Assembly (NCBI GenBank): GCA_016987375.1
Contig: PJRA01000274.1
Coordinates: 588,596-652,595, forward strand
Direction: 5' to 3'
Length of the DNA: 64,000 nucleotides
From: Brachionus koreanus
Taxonomy: Eukaryota; Rotifera; Eurotatoria; Ploima; Brachionidae
Shown: piece by piece, positions 12,701 to 25,026 of the stretch
Layout of the letters: every line of letters begins with the position of its first letter
How positions within the stretch are numbered: the first letter of the stretch is position 1
Translations under genes and position numbers: made by a program
The notes under the pieces: generated by a model
Told to the model about the DNA's origin: nothing
What the model saw: only the letters and a program-made list of their open reading frames with translations
Databases searched by the model: none

Positions 12701-13401
12701 ATTTGCTGTATGCCAGAAAATAATACACTTATATCAGTTTTGGATCCGTCAAAGTTATCGTCAAGATATTCTTTAAAGTTAAGCAGTTTTTTGAGCTTGT
12801 CTAGGTATAATTTTTCGTAGTGTAGCGTAGTGTTTACAAATGTTTTCAAGCGTTTGGTGGTGTTGTCGTCGAATTCGTCGTTGAATGGATAAGTGGGTCC
12901 GGAGGAGTTGTGATAGCCGGAGTCGAGGTCGTCGTCGGCCGATTCGTCGCCTCCACCGCTAAGACCAGTGGCGTTTGTGTCTAGCATTTCGTGATCGCTG
13001 TCGACCAAATTCCCACTACTCTCGGTCAAGTCTGGACTAACTATTGTTTTGTAAAAGGGAAGATTTTCGCTTATGCTCATCCAATTTTCACTAGAGGAGT
13101 CGGGTGTTTTGGACAGCGGCGACGAATTGTTGTTGCTCGACTCGAAAGACTGCTGCCTTTGGTACTTTAGGTCGTATACTGCATCGTTGGATATGGCGAT
13201 TGTGTGTCGGTTTGTTTTGGACGCGCATTGCTTTACCGGTATTTGGTTGACCAGGTTCGCGTGACGCAACGATGGATTGCTAGTTATTGAACTTGGTGAG
13301 CTGGTCATCAGTTTGTTTATTTGCTGCTGGCTCGTGTACGGCGATGCCGGCGACATTATCACATTGGTTATGTTTATGTTTTTGGATTGATTATGGGACA
13401 T
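6779..13401 (-). CDS. ABR: BCR/ABR homologue: dual RhoGEF and RhoGAP
   Basis: Eight exons (minus): 13401-11313, 8401-8334, 8274-8181, 8122-8025, 7971-7709, 7656-7517, 7455-7215, 7154-6779. All phases agree, giving 1122 aa. The order is a low-complexity N terminus (1-180), a Dbl-homology domain (about 182-450), and a PH domain (about 480-697) with the BCR-type 'KLRHLILFGDCLVCCRLKK' strand and a Ser/Asn-rich insert near 600-660. A C2 domain follows ('YTGSLELLVRKIENLEQPN' onward, about 730-850), then RhoGAP (about 875-1065) with 'GIEEVGIYRVSS' and its catalytic Arg near residue 900, then 'MSLRNLCTLFGPTL'. DH-PH-C2-RhoGAP is unique to BCR and ABR. The BCR oligomerisation/kinase N terminus is absent, so it is closer to ABR in layout. 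Family members activate Rho proteins through DH and inactivate Rac/Cdc42 through GAP at membranes and the cytoskeleton. The first intron is 2.9 kb and full of mobile-element remains. Confidence 0.93.
9152..9771. mobile_element. Non-autonomous DNA transposon (MITE-like) with about 52-bp terminal inverted repeats
   Basis: The ends 'acccgaggggacaa' (9152) and its reverse complement (ending 9771) begin inverted repeats of about 52 bp that differ at only a few positions and share 'ggcaaaaaacactgttt' and 'aaacgctgtt'. The interior has no ORF and is built from GTTTAAAC-rich and 'ggtgtttgaggtgtttt'-type reiterations. I could not identify an unambiguous target-site duplication. It sits inside the first intron of the BCR/ABR homologue. 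The superfamily is undetermined; long TIRs fit a Mutator-like or similar element. Confidence 0.8.
10200..10614. mobile_element. MITE family A copy, with a second repeat nested inside it
   Basis: The left end 'gttgggtaccgtcagcggc' (10202) is matched in reverse by 'gccgctgatggtacccaac' (10594-10612), a terminal inverted repeat. The 9-bp word 'agtgtcatg' flanks both ends (10189-10197 and 10616-10624) and looks like a target-site duplication. The interior from 10251 is a different repeat ('accctattctatcctag...') that recurs at 24559. The right half (10510-10600) matches the other family A copies at 13934 and 48060. It inserted into the retroelement relic above. Confidence 0.75.
10251..10343. repeat. 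Dispersed repeat B, copy 1
   Basis: This 93-bp stretch, starting 'accctattctatcctag' and ending 'cacagaggctact', is nearly identical to 24559-24651, where an assembly gap follows immediately. The surrounding sequence here continues with GC-richer DNA to about 10450. It lies inside a MITE family A element, so it moved in later or was captured. Its identity is not recognised. Confidence 0.8.
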
Positions 13402-15541
13402 TTTTTTTTATTAAAAAAATTCGAAAAAAATAAAAATTTTTATAATTTATTTGTTACAACATGACACATTTTATTTATATCTAAAAAAAATAAAAACATA
13501 TAGTAATTTTCTTTATAGAAGATAATATTTCAAGCATTTGGTTTTTTTTTAACTTAGCCGCGAACTACTTGTCATAAATATATGAATACCACTTTAGCTA
13601 AACTATTTTTTATTATCTTACGAAAATGTGCTACAAAATATTTTTTAAATGATAATCCTCTATTTGTTTTAGAAATTAAATTTAGAGATTTTCTCATCTA
13701 ATATTTATTTTTACATGTTTTTAATTTACATCTGTCTTACGCAAGCTGATTAATAAATCCCTATTTATCATATATTAAAAGCTTCTTTGCCCATTCCCAT
13801 TTAGAACAAATAATGATAATCGGTAAAGAAAGTGATGTAGCCTTTTTTTATTGCTATAATCATAAGACCATATTGATTATTTTCAAAATTATTACAAGCC
13901 ATGTATTTTTTTTCATGCGGTTGAAAAGAATAGTGTTGGTTACCGTTAGCGGCGGCCACTAAACCGTCAAAATTTGGTGTTTGTCATTTTGATGGCCGAG
14001 TACAAAAATAATTCAAATATGAAAATTAGATAAATAAAATTATTGAGTATAAGAAGAAGCAATAAAATTTAGGCAAAAAAAATTTCAACTCGTACGCCCA
14101 TTAAGACGGCCAAAACCAATTTTTTGGCGGTCTAGTGGGCGACGCTGACGGTATCCAACACTATATTTTTAATAAATAATAATAAATTTAGAACAAATAT
14201 GAACTAATCAAGTTTTATTTTTTTTTTTAATTTTGTCAAAAAATAAAATTTTTCTTTAAAGCATTCTAGTCATTCTAAAAATTATTAAATTTCTTAAAAT
14301 TCGGTCGTAAACTTTAAAATATTAATGGAAAAATCATGTGAAATTTAGCGATAGTAGTAAAATTTGATTATTTTTTTCTTTTTTTGATGATTAATTTTGC
14401 ATTAACTGTTAAAAAACTAGAAATTTAGCATCCAACTGATCTATATAGATTGTGAATACGGTAAATAGGTTTTTTCTGATTTGGAAAATAACACACGAAA
14501 ATTTTCTCTATTAAAATTTTTTATCCTAAAAAAAAAATTTAATAATTTAACAAAAATAAAATTAAAATTTAAAAATATTAGATATTTAAAATCGCTCATC
14601 GCTCATAACATTAAAAATGATACTTACTTGATATGATTTAAATGCTATTTATTATCAATTATCATTTATAATCAGACAAAAATTTCTTTGAAGAATTGAG
14701 GTATTTGTCATCTAAAATATGGTGATAAGATTACTTAAATACGAGTATCTAAATAAAATATCACATTACTGTTTTTGATACATGGTCAAACCCTAGAGTC
14801 TTTTAATTAAGTATTTAATTATCACTTAGTTGAATATTTTGATTATTTTGTCACTTATACTAAATAACACTAATGAGAAGGCTAATTTTGAAAATAATAA
14901 ATTCCATGCTTTTGAGTTTAAAAGAAATATTTTAAAGAACAATTGCATAACCTCGAATAAAAATTAGTTGATATACTTTATATCTAGCTTAAATTCTAAA
15001 CTACAACAAAAAAACTGCTTTATAATAACAAAATATCTAATTCTATATGCAAAAGAAAAAAATATTTTGCTAGAAATGTGAATCGGCAAAAAATGAGTTT
15101 TACTCTTTGTTTGGACTAAAAGATCAACTTTAAAAAACTAAAATCCCCAAAGGTTTCTAAATTGAATAGATTTTTTTCTTGCCAAAATATTAATTAGTTA
15201 CGTAAGCTAAATCATAATTTTTGAGAAAAAATAAAAAAAATTAAATTAGAACTACAATTTTAATTGAAACTATATTTCCGAGACCAACTCTCATAGTTTG
15301 AGCTTTAAAAAAAAGCTCGATATCCAAAATCATATTTGATCAAGGTGGCATTCGTTGTATCTTAGCTTAGTACTAAAACTTATTTGCCAACAAATTAAAT
15401 AACGCTTTGAGTATTTAATCCCAAGCTAGCTTAAACAAAAATCTAAAAATAAATAACATTTAAATATTTATTTTATTATTTTATTTAATTTAATCAAAAA
15501 TAACAGATAAACACCGGGACTAATTGATTTTAAAGCGATAC
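13402..15541. other. Intergenic region between BCR/ABR and HPS4 genes
   Basis: It holds the 5' flank of the BCR/ABR homologue and one 230-bp MITE (13934-14163). The rest is A+T-rich and I see no coding signal in it. Confidence 0.6.
13934..14163. mobile_element. MITE family A, intact short copy
   Basis: A 230-bp element with terminal inverted repeats: left 'agtgttggttaccgttagcg' against the reverse complement of the right end 'cgctgacggtatccaacact'. Similarity between the two ends continues inward for about 55 bp ('ccactaaaccgtcaaaattt' versus 'ccactagaccgccaaaaaat'). There is no ORF. It is the simplest member of the family also seen at 10200-10614 and, as a half copy, near 48060-48205. Confidence 0.8.
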
Positions 15542-18500
15542 TTATTCAAGTTTTGCTTGAAAGCATTTGATCAATACATCACCATAGTTCAAATTCGATT
15601 TGATCGATACGGATGAATCTAACGAAGTATTGGCGTCAACAAATTCGAAATCTTTTTTATCTCTAGTCAATTTGTTGTTGCTCGATACGGATTCATTAAG
15701 ATCGTATGCTTGCAGAGTAGAGCTCGATATTGTCGCCATGGTTTGTTTTGAAAATGAATATATATTCGATTTTTTGCTTTAAAATTAGAATAGAAAAAAT
15801 TCAAATTAGAGATCATAAATCTAATAAATTAGGATTTGAATTTTATTTAGCTGACAAGCATCAAAAAATTGGGCTAGATGGCCTAATTTTTAAAACATGT
15901 CCTTAGTTAAAAATACAAAAATCCTTCATGTGTCGAAATGATAATTTTTATTTTTTTTTGTTGTGTTCTTAGCTAATAATTTTGTTACATATAAAAAGTA
16001 AATTTTGACTAATTTTAATTTAGAAAAAATAATGCTTAAAATCATGTCCCGGTAACAAAATTTCAAAAATTTAAAATAGAATTTGAATTAGAAAGTTTAA
16101 GAAGATGAAATGTTTTTGAAATGTTGAAAAAAAAAACCGGGAAAATAAGGTGAAGTATTTTCATTTTTTAAGAGCTTTTGAAAAATTGTTAAAATTATTT
16201 CATTTTTTAAATTAAATAAAAAATTCAAAAATCCTAAAAAATTTTATCTAATTTTCTTTTTTATATAAAAAAAAAATAAGCAATTTTGTTAGCCTACTTG
16301 ATTTCCATTTTGGAAAGCTCAGGCATCGCTCTAAACAATTCATTGTATAAATTCATATTAGACATTAATGTTCTTGTGACTGAGTTCGATTTCGCGGATA
16401 TGGAATTTTTTATTATTTGATTTCGATCTATAACGCATGAATAAAGTAAGCTATTGTTCTCGATAATCGAATTTCTCGGTGCTAGATCTGATCTGCTTCT
16501 CTCTTCTTCTATCAAGTCAAGTTCAATGCAACTAAAGCTGTTCACCAATTTTTGCCACTTAAAATTCACAAAACCATAAATAAAAATTTTTATTTGCCTA
16601 AATAGATTAAATAGGTTTTGTTTAGTTAGCTAACAAGCTAATTTTGATTTTTGACAAGAAAAATGTAAACAAAACGCTCATCACAAGGACAAAAATAAAT
16701 TTGTTAAAGATAACTAGTTTTGTTGTGTACTACAAATTGGTTCATAGCTTAAATGTATGCTTTTTGGATGGATGGATGGATGAATAAACAATAAAATATG
16801 TCAGATTTAATTAATATTTGAGCTTGATTAACGACATTGTTGTTAGATACCAAGTGAAATGAATTTAGATTAAAAATTTCATTTTTAATCGCCTAAACGG
16901 ATTTTCTTATTTTTAGATTTTATCAAAATTTCTTAGTTCTAGTTTAAATACTAAGTTTAAAGAATGGCTTCATTAAGTTTTAAATATCTCAAATTAATAA
17001 AAAAAAAAAAATTTGAAAAATAAAATAAATAAACCTTTTATGCTAATTAAAGTCCTAAAATCAAAAATGAAAAGAGTTGAAAACAAAAATTGGTCATTTA
17101 ATTTGTTTTTAGCTTTTTACCAAGAGTTCTCGAATACTTACAAATAAAGCAATTATTCTATTTAAAATTTTGAAATCGTTCGAAGTTTATTCAAGACAAC
17201 TCAAAAGTTTGAAAAATTAAGACTTAATTTTATTTCCTAAAAAAAAAAATTTGTGACCATAATTTTTGTTCATTTGAGAAAATAACTTTAAGTCTATTTT
17301 ATGTCTAAAAAACATTAGCTTCATTATGAATAAGATAATTCATTTTAAACGATCAACAAAAAAAAGATTTACAATACTCTTATCATAAGAGAAAAAAGTT
17401 AAATCAAAAAGTGACAAGTTTTTCATTTATTTAAAACTATTAAAAATAGACTTACTATATTGACAATAAAATCTGGTCTGTGTTTATATGAAGATGTATC
17501 TAAGCACAATGATACTAGGCTTAGCTTGGAATTCTTTTGGAAGTAAAGTATAACTTCTTGGTCTTTGTCATCATCAAAAAACTCGTTTGATAAATCATCC
17601 AAAACATCAAAATTTAATTGAGTAAAAGAGCTTAGTGATACTTTGGTTCGGAATTTTGTTGACTTTGGCAAACTATCCATAACTAAATCATCGTCCGAAT
17701 TTTTGGTATCTAACATTTCAAACGAGTTTTCATCTTGATTTTCGTTTAATGTTTCACTTTTCTCTTTAATCAGATGGCTAATCCAACACCTGGGAAGATA
17801 AATCTTGACCAAATGGCATCTGTTTGGAATCACCCAAGACTCAGATATCGGATCGCAGTGTTCGACAAGCTATTAGTTGAAAATTAAACTAAAAATTAAA
17901 ATATAGAGCTAAGCTTGATTAATTGCTTAATCTAATCATTTATGATTTGAAAATTAATAAATTTGGCTAATATTAAGCGATTGGAATAAATCATTTACAT
18001 TTGTTTGTTCGTTAGTCAAAAAATACAATAAATTTATTATCATGTGAGCTTTTATTCCAGTCGATAAAACTCTGGCAAATAGATGAAGCAAAGTTTAAAT
18101 ATTGTTGAAATTTTGGAAAAAGAAAATAAAAGTAAAATATTATTTTTTCAGATAAAAAAAAGAGAAAACTTTAGCTTTGTTCTCGACTAAAATCAAAAAC
18201 AAAATATTTAAATATATTTACCTATCGTCATAGAATAAAAGAGCTGCGAACGCATTTAGTTGTTTTGTTAAGTAATCCATCAAATTATTGCATCTAGATT
18301 CGATTTTTACCTTTTTTTTTTAAATTAAAATTAATAAATTTTAAAAATAATTAAAAATTCAAAACTATTTTTCGTTTGCTTTTTTTTTCGCAAGGTCTTT
18401 TTTAGTTATTATTTAAGACTATTTGCCTATTTTTTAAAAGGGTCATGTTCCAATTTTTCTCATAATTTATGCGGTCACACACAATTTAAAAATCAACAAA

Positions 18501-20333
18501 TTGTTTTTTAAGTCAAATTTGGCACAAGATTTTTTCAAAAATTAATGAGAACAATATTTAGACTTGAAATATTTTTAATTACTTAATTTTTAACCTAATT
18601 TGTTGATTTAAAAAATCAATTTTTTTCAATAATTTTGGCTCAATTGTGAAACAGATCATTTTTAAGAATTATCTTAATAACATTTTTAATCTAATAATTA
18701 ATTTCTTCTTTTTTGAAATTAAAATCTAATGTTTTTTTTGGTAGTCTCAGTGCATTATTTCTTATTCATTGCTCTTAAATTAATTAAAAAATGAATTCTT
18801 TTTCTTTTTAAATAAGACGCATTTAGTCTAAGCTTTAACTATGATTTAATTAAATAAGAAAAGCAAATAATCTATTTTTACTTGTAGATTTTTAGATACA
18901 AACGAATAGTAGGAATCAAAAGCAATATTCTTGGCATTGAAAACCGACTCACAGCAAATAACCATTAATTCATTAATCCGATGCTTGAATTTATTGTAAT
19001 TTTCTTCATCTGTCTATTGAAACAAATAAAATGAAAAAAATTAGATATTATTTGAAAAGAATAAATTGAAAGAATAATTGCATTAAGATTAATTTTCTTA
19101 CATTCAAAAGCAAAATAAAAATAAAAAAAATCAATAAAAAAAACAAGTTGAAATAGAGAATTTGAAGCAAAAAGCTAAGCAATCAAAATTTTAACCAGAA
19201 GCAATTTTCGAGATAATTACCCGGTCTTTATATGAAATAGGTCCGCAAATAATTTTAATCAGATTAAATAAAATAGCCATTTTTTTCTCTAGAAGCAACT
19301 CATTGCTCAATGTGATTTGATCGCTAGCTATTACCTAAAACAAATTTTGTATTTTTTTATTTAAATAAAAAGCCGCATTTAAAAGAAAAAAAATTAAAAC
19401 AATTATTGATTTTTCATAAACTATTTAAGTTAATAAATTTTATGATTAATTACCAATAAAAATTGTTGGGTAAGCGGCTTCAAACAAAATATTAGTTTAT
19501 CTAGGCTAAACTGTTCCACATTAGAATTTGGCACTAGACCTTTGAAAAAATCTACAGCTCCAATTAATTGTCCCAGTAAAAACATGTACTAAAAGAAAAA
19601 CTCTTTTTAACTAGTAAAAAAAACATAATTACGTTAAATAAAAATTATTTTTAATTCAGACTTAAGATAATTTAGGCTTTAATTAAATCGTAAAACCCGA
19701 AAAAACTGCTTTAGATAATTAAAATTCAAAATTTAAGAGAAAATAAAAAAGTGTGTGTGTATATTTTCTTTGTAAAACCTTCGCGATTAAACAAGTCTTA
19801 CTTTTTTTGTTGAAATCTAATATTCATTGGAAATAGGCTGGTTATTCTTTAATTACGGCAGATAGAGAAAGATTTTTTGCTAAATCAGACATAGACACAT
19901 GTTACCATACTATTCAAATAACATCAGCAATAAACTTTCGAGATAGAAAACAAATTTTATAATTTACGTATGAGAAAAATATTTTATACAAAGTTAATAC
20001 GAAACTTGGTGGGAATCAGAAGAAAATTATCGATATTAAGAGCTAATATCTGTAGAAACATTTCTCAAAATGATAAGAACATAAAAAGGTATTATCTGTT
20101 TATAAATTTTGAACCAAATATTTAGAGATTAAGAAAAACGATTAGATTGTTTTTGCAGTTTTAAGACCAATACCAATACCAAATTTTTTTTTTGCTTAAT
20201 CCACAATTAAATAATAAAAAAATTCATTTACAGATTCTTTTTTATCATTTGGATAAAAACTAATTATCGCATCACCAAAAAAGTCTTTGTCACTTTTCAT
20301 ATATTTACTGTCGTAGATAAACACAAAATACAT
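15542..20333 (-). CDS. HPS4: HPS4-like subunit of BLOC-3 (Rab32/38 exchange factor)
   Basis: Nine exons (minus): 20345-20232 (ATG at 20333), 19588-19454, 19334-19221, 19013-18882, 18310-18222, 18071-17999, 17869-17456, 16557-16298, 15776-15542. Phases agree, giving 517 aa. The N terminus 'YFVFIYDSKYMK...ISFYPN' is the first longin block of the HPS4/CCZ1 family (human HPS4 has 'NYFFLYDGSK...CYFYPS'). 'LLGQLIGAVDFF' and 'LLFYDDRVLSTGIKAHMII' match HPS4 'LCGQIAGVV' and 'ILYKGLIVSTQL', and a third longin-like domain lies in the last two exons ('YSCVIDRNQIIKN'). BLOC-3 (HPS1-HPS4) activates Rab32/38 for lysosome-related organelle traffic. The acidic linker is short compared with human (708 aa). 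CCZ1 is the alternative; the C-terminal match favours HPS4. Confidence 0.72.
16765..16782. repeat. Short (GGAT)n microsatellite
   Basis: Four perfect tandem copies of GGAT lie in an HPS4 intron. This is a simple sequence repeat with no other signal around it. Confidence 0.9.
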
Positions 20334-20345
20334 AATATTTTTTAT

Positions 20346-22795
20346 CTAAAAAGAAAAATAAATAATTTTTTTCTACTTAGATGTGATTGTAAAATTTTGA
20401 CAAATTCTAAAGCAAAAATTCGTTCATGTCTTTTGGTACCAGGTCAATTGACAAAATATTCAAATCAAATATCTAGCTTACTTGTTGAAATGTGGTTTGT
20501 TTGAAAATACTTACTTTATTCAAGTCAATAGCAAACTACGACATTTAGTCAAATAAACGAAAATAAAACTTGAAAAATTATCAAATAATATTCGAAAAAT
20601 TCATCTCTTACTTATTTTAATATTAAAATTTTATTATAAAATCACAATTGAAAAAATAGATGAAAAAAAAGTTGGTAATACAAGAGCATGTAGAAAGTTA
20701 TTGAATAAGATGAGCTCTAGTGGAATTTTAACAACAAAAGAGATTTTAAAATTATGAATTTCTAGTGAAAATAAAACAAATGCAAATGTCTTTTAAGATA
20801 TTTTTCACCAATAAAAAAATCAAATAATTAAAAATGTTGTTTTTTCTCATTCATTCTGACTCAACCAAGTTAAGTTCAATCATTTCAAAGCTTTTACATT
20901 TATTAATTAGGCAAATATGAATTTTAAAAAAATAAATATTGAAATGATAAACTTTATAATTTTTGTTTAATTGCTGCTAAATTCATTGAAAATGAATGAA
21001 TTTTTTATTATAATTTAAATATCGAGACTTTTTTTTTTATAATGTTGATAATAAATAAAAAAGATTATGAGCAAACGACACTGACAATTAAAAAGAACAT
21101 TAGTGCGCAAATCGGCAATTTTCTATGATTCTAAATTTTAAATTACTAAATAGCTGATAAATATGTTCTTATTCTTACTGCTTAAGGAACTTTTTCAAAC
21201 TAATTAATTATATGTTCAAGTACTTAATCGATTTTTGAGCCTTGAAGGAATTTTTTTTCAAAATTATCGACTAAATAAAAACAAGCTCAGACGAAACCAT
21301 TACCGTTCCATTTAATAAAATGGTCGGTGTTTTTTTTTTTATTTTGAATAAGCAAAATTTGAATTTCTCTAATTTGAAACTCAAAAAATAACAAAAATAA
21401 CTGTCTGCTTTTGTCAAAAATTGTTTGAATCATTAGAAATCAACTTAAGCAAATATTGAATCAACATTTGTAAAAAATTTCTATGGTCAGAGCTAAATAA
21501 CTTTTACCTGAGACAATTCGCTTAAAAGAAAAAATAATAAAACGATTGAAAATTAGTCCAAGTTTTTCTAACCAAGCTAGAACACAAACCTCAATAAAAA
21601 CCACTAGGAAACGGGTCAAAAAAAAAGATATTTTTACATAATAATTGAATAAATCATAAAAACCCTTTGTAATTTATTTAGCTAAAGGCATTTTTATTGT
21701 TGTTAGAGCTAGTTATAACCATGGCTAACGATTAAAAATTCATTTCAAGGTAAAAAAAAAATAACTCCAATAAAAAATACCTAATGATTTTTTACGAAAC
21801 CCAAAAAAAAATAATTTAGTCATTTTTATTAAGTAATTAAACTATGAATAATTTTTGTTTTTTATATTTTGATATTTTGTCTATCTTGAATTTCTAGAAA
21901 CTTTTCAAAACTTTAGAATAAGTCACAAAATTATTTTACAACAAAGTCATTAGTTTTAATGTCAATCATTAAATATACCTAAGTAATTAAAGACAAAAGA
22001 CGCAAATAAGATAAATTAAAAGCGTTCGTTATCCTTTTTAAATATTTTCGAGCGTTTACACCCAAAAATGCGTCGCTTGAATCCAATTAAAATCTTTAGA
22101 TTGGAACGAAGCTCTAGCGAAAACCTAATTAATTCAAAATTTTAAAAATAGACTATAAAACTCGAAATTTATTAACCCGTTTTTGCCAATTAAATTAAGG
22201 TCCTCATTTTTCTATTTCGTTATATTGACATAGATTCATCGATTTTTTTTTAGTGCACTCATAACTGTTCAGTACCAAATAGTAGACTTAAAACAAATAT
22301 AATTTTTGATCCAATTTGAAATTAATATTTTGAGACAAAAATTTACAAAATAAAGCTTTCTTAATTTATGTGCTTTTAAACTTGAATAAATAAAAATTCA
22401 AATTATAATTTTTTTTTTATTATTAAATTTTTTATCTTAATCAAAATGAAGAGCTAAGCTTTTAGTATGATTGGAATTTTTTTTTCTAATTTTAAAACTT
22501 AATCACACAAACATAGTAAAAAAAATTTATTAATAATAGAATAAATTTTTTTATTTGTCTTTCAATTAACGAAAAAAAAAATGCTCAGTCTTTGTCAACT
22601 AATTATTTATCCTAAGCTCAAACATTAAATGTTATTTTTTTTGTTTGAAATATTAAAATTTTTCAGAATAAATGTTTAGTTAATTCTAAAATTAAAAACA
22701 AAGAGTCGTGTGTTTGATTTTGAAAGTATATAAGCAATAGATTCTAAAAAAAAACAAAAGCTGTTAAAATTACTATTTTTTAAAATTTTTCTAAA
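20346..22795. other. Intergenic region upstream of HPS4 and SF3B5
   Basis: These 2.4 kb separate two divergently transcribed genes. A possible mini-exon (encoding FAIDLNK, near 20518-20538) sits between an acceptor-like TAG and a strong GTAAGT on the minus strand and could be a 5' exon of HPS4, but it is too short to be sure. Otherwise the region is A+T-rich with nothing recognisable. Confidence 0.5.
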
Positions 22796-23053
22796 ATGGG
22801 TGAAAGATACAATATACATTCACAGCTTGAGCATTTGCAGTCCAAGTACATGGGGACTGGTCACAGTGACACAACCAAATGGGAGTGGTTGACAAATCAA
22901 CATCGTGACACCTTGGCATCATTTATCGGCCATTATGATCTGCTTAATTATTTGGCTATTGTTGAAAATGAGAGTAAGGCGAGGCTAAAATTCAATTATT
23001 TAAAACGAATGGTTCAACCTTGTGGACCGCCGCCTTTTAAACCAGACGAGTAA
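22796..23053 (+). CDS. SF3B5: Splicing factor 3B subunit 5 (SF3b10)
   Basis: A single-exon gene of 85 aa. The protein 'IHSQLEHLQSKYMGTGHSDT', followed by 'TKWEWLTNQHRDT', 'ENESKARLKFN' and 'QPCGPPP', is an almost residue-for-residue match to animal SF3B5 (human 86 aa). It is the smallest subunit of the SF3b complex in the U2 snRNP, bound to SF3B1/SF3B3, and acts in branch-site recognition in the nucleus. The start ATG at 22796 gives the family's normal N terminus. The gene lies 155 bp upstream of SLC25A38 on the same strand. Confidence 0.97.
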   Translation: MGERYNIHSQLEHLQSKYMGTGHSDTTKWEWLTNQHRDTLASFIGHYDLLNYLAIVENESKARLKFNYLKRMVQPCGPPPFKPDE

Positions 23054-23208
23054 ATAAAAAAAAATATAAAAAATTGATTAAATTACTAAAATTTTTAAAT
23101 TGTTAATAAAATTTCTTTTAATAAAGATTGAAAGCTGCTTCTAAAGCCTATTTTGATTCTAAACCTACTTTAACTATTTTAATTAAGTATTTAGATGTCG
23201 ATTAAATA

Positions 23209-24114
23209 ATGAGTTATATAAGAGATAAAACAAATATAAGCTATTCAATTTTATCGGGTGCGATCAGTGGCTCTTTTTCTTCTATTGCATTTCAACCATT
23301 TGAATTTATTAAAACAAAGCTTCAGCAGCCTGAATTTGTTCAAAATTCTCGGCTTACACCTAATAACCGTAATATAAAATTAATTATTCGTTCAACCCTT
23401 CTTGATTCTAATAATCAAATTAGCTTTTTAAATTTACGAAAGTTTTGGATAGGCCTGACACCTTCGCTTTTAAGAGCAATTCCAGGAGCAGCTTTTTATT
23501 TTGCCTCAGTTGATTATTTGAAAAATACATCAATGCTGAGTCATTCGGATTTTGGTGGTCCAAATCAGATGCTTCATTCTTTGCTAATTGGCGTACTTTC
23601 AAGATCGATTGCTGATGTAGTCACTCATCCCTTAAATTTAGTAAAAACACGCTATGAAAGCGAAAATTTCAAATACAAAAGTATTTTAAGCGCATTTAAA
23701 TCTATTTTGAGACAGGAAGGTGTACATGGTCTATTCAAAGGACTTATGCCTACTTTGGTTAGAGACATATCTTATAGTGGAACTTATTATCCTCTTTATA
23801 CAAAAACAAAGCTTATTGTTAAACAAAGTGAGTATTTTTCTAAAGATCAAGAATCAGCCTACTTTGCTATTTGTGCTTTGATAAGTAGCACACTTACTTG
23901 TGCTTTGACTCAGCCTCCCGATGTTATTCGAAGCTACATGCAACTAAGCTGCAAAGATGAAAAGAGCTTTTTGAAAACTGCTGCAGAAATTTACTCCAAA
24001 AATGGTTTCAAGGGGTTTTTTGCAGGGTTTTTGCCAAGATCTACAAGAAAAATTCTAATGAGTGTATTTAGCTGGACTCTTTATGAAAAACTAACTTCGC
24101 GTTCAAATAAATAA
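23209..24114 (+). CDS. SLC25A38: Mitochondrial glycine carrier SLC25A38/Hem25
   Basis: An intronless 301-aa mitochondrial carrier with three repeats. The carrier signatures are 'QPFEFIKTKLQ' (near residue 28), 'HPLNLVKTRYES' (near 142) and 'QPPDVIRSYMQ' (near 237). The second repeat replaces the usual acidic residue (P-x-D/E-x-x-K) with Asn, and the 'KTRYES' that follows is typical of SLC25A38 ('VIKTRYESG'). 'GLFKGLMPTLVRD' and 'WTLYEKL' at the end also match. Family members import glycine into mitochondria for the first step of haem synthesis. It follows SF3B5 on the same strand; the next element downstream is a repeat beside an assembly gap. Confidence 0.92.
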   Translation: MSYIRDKTNISYSILSGAISGSFSSIAFQPFEFIKTKLQQPEFVQNSRLTPNNRNIKLIIRSTLLDSNNQISFLNLRKFWIGLTPSLLRAIPGAAFYFASVDYLKNTSMLSHSDFGGPNQMLHSLLIGVLSRSIADVVTHPLNLVKTRYESENFKYKSILSAFKSILRQEGVHGLFKGLMPTLVRDISYSGTYYPLYTKTKLIVKQSEYFSKDQESAYFAICALISSTLTCALTQPPDVIRSYMQLSCKDEKSFLKTAAEIYSKNGFKGFFAGFLPRSTRKILMSVFSWTLYEKLTSRSNK

Positions 24115-24558
24115 AAAATTCAAATCTAAAATTTTATCATTTGAAATTAGATTTTGACAAAATTTACACTCACAAAATTATAAAAAGCTTAATTTTAGAG
24201 ATACTTTTTAAAACAATTGTTTAATTTAATTACATGAGATTAAAAATTTCGAAATTAAAATTTAACTATTTAAAACAAAGCAAAACTATTTAGAAGGACT
24301 TTTTATTTTACTAAAATATGCTATTTTTAAATTTAGATTTAGTTTAGAAAGGATTTAATAATCAAAATAAAATATGTATTTAATTTAAAAATTCTTAGTA
24401 ATTAAACAAAAAAACTTAAAGTATTAAATGATGTATTAAAAATGATAAAAAGATACAAAAATCTATTAAATAAAATGATGCTTTAAGTTTATTTTTCAAA
24501 TGCTTGTTTAATAGAAATTGATTAAATTATCTTAAAGAATTATTACATTTTTTTTTTG

Positions 24559-24651
24559 ACCCTATTCTATCCTAGTGGATAATGGGGAGGAGCTCATCTC
24601 CTTTTCAAGTACCTTTTTGAGCAACAGCTCCGATCTGACACAGAGGCTACT
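24559..24651. repeat. Dispersed repeat B, copy 2 (truncated by gap)
   Basis: This is nearly identical to 10251-10343, with a handful of substitutions such as 'ggggaggagc' against 'gggggggcgc'. The assembly breaks at the same internal point where copy 1 continues, so the unresolved 375 bp are probably the rest of the repeat. Confidence 0.8.
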
Positions 24652-25026
24652 NNNNNNNNNNNNNNNNNNNNNNNNNNNNNNNNNNNNNNNNNNNNNNNNN
24701 NNNNNNNNNNNNNNNNNNNNNNNNNNNNNNNNNNNNNNNNNNNNNNNNNNNNNNNNNNNNNNNNNNNNNNNNNNNNNNNNNNNNNNNNNNNNNNNNNNNN
24801 NNNNNNNNNNNNNNNNNNNNNNNNNNNNNNNNNNNNNNNNNNNNNNNNNNNNNNNNNNNNNNNNNNNNNNNNNNNNNNNNNNNNNNNNNNNNNNNNNNNN
24901 NNNNNNNNNNNNNNNNNNNNNNNNNNNNNNNNNNNNNNNNNNNNNNNNNNNNNNNNNNNNNNNNNNNNNNNNNNNNNNNNNNNNNNNNNNNNNNNNNNNN
25001 NNNNNNNNNNNNNNNNNNNNNNNNNN
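24652..25026. other. Assembly gap (375 N)
   Basis: A run of N. The left flank is repeat B, which suggests the gap is repeat-induced. Confidence 0.99.
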
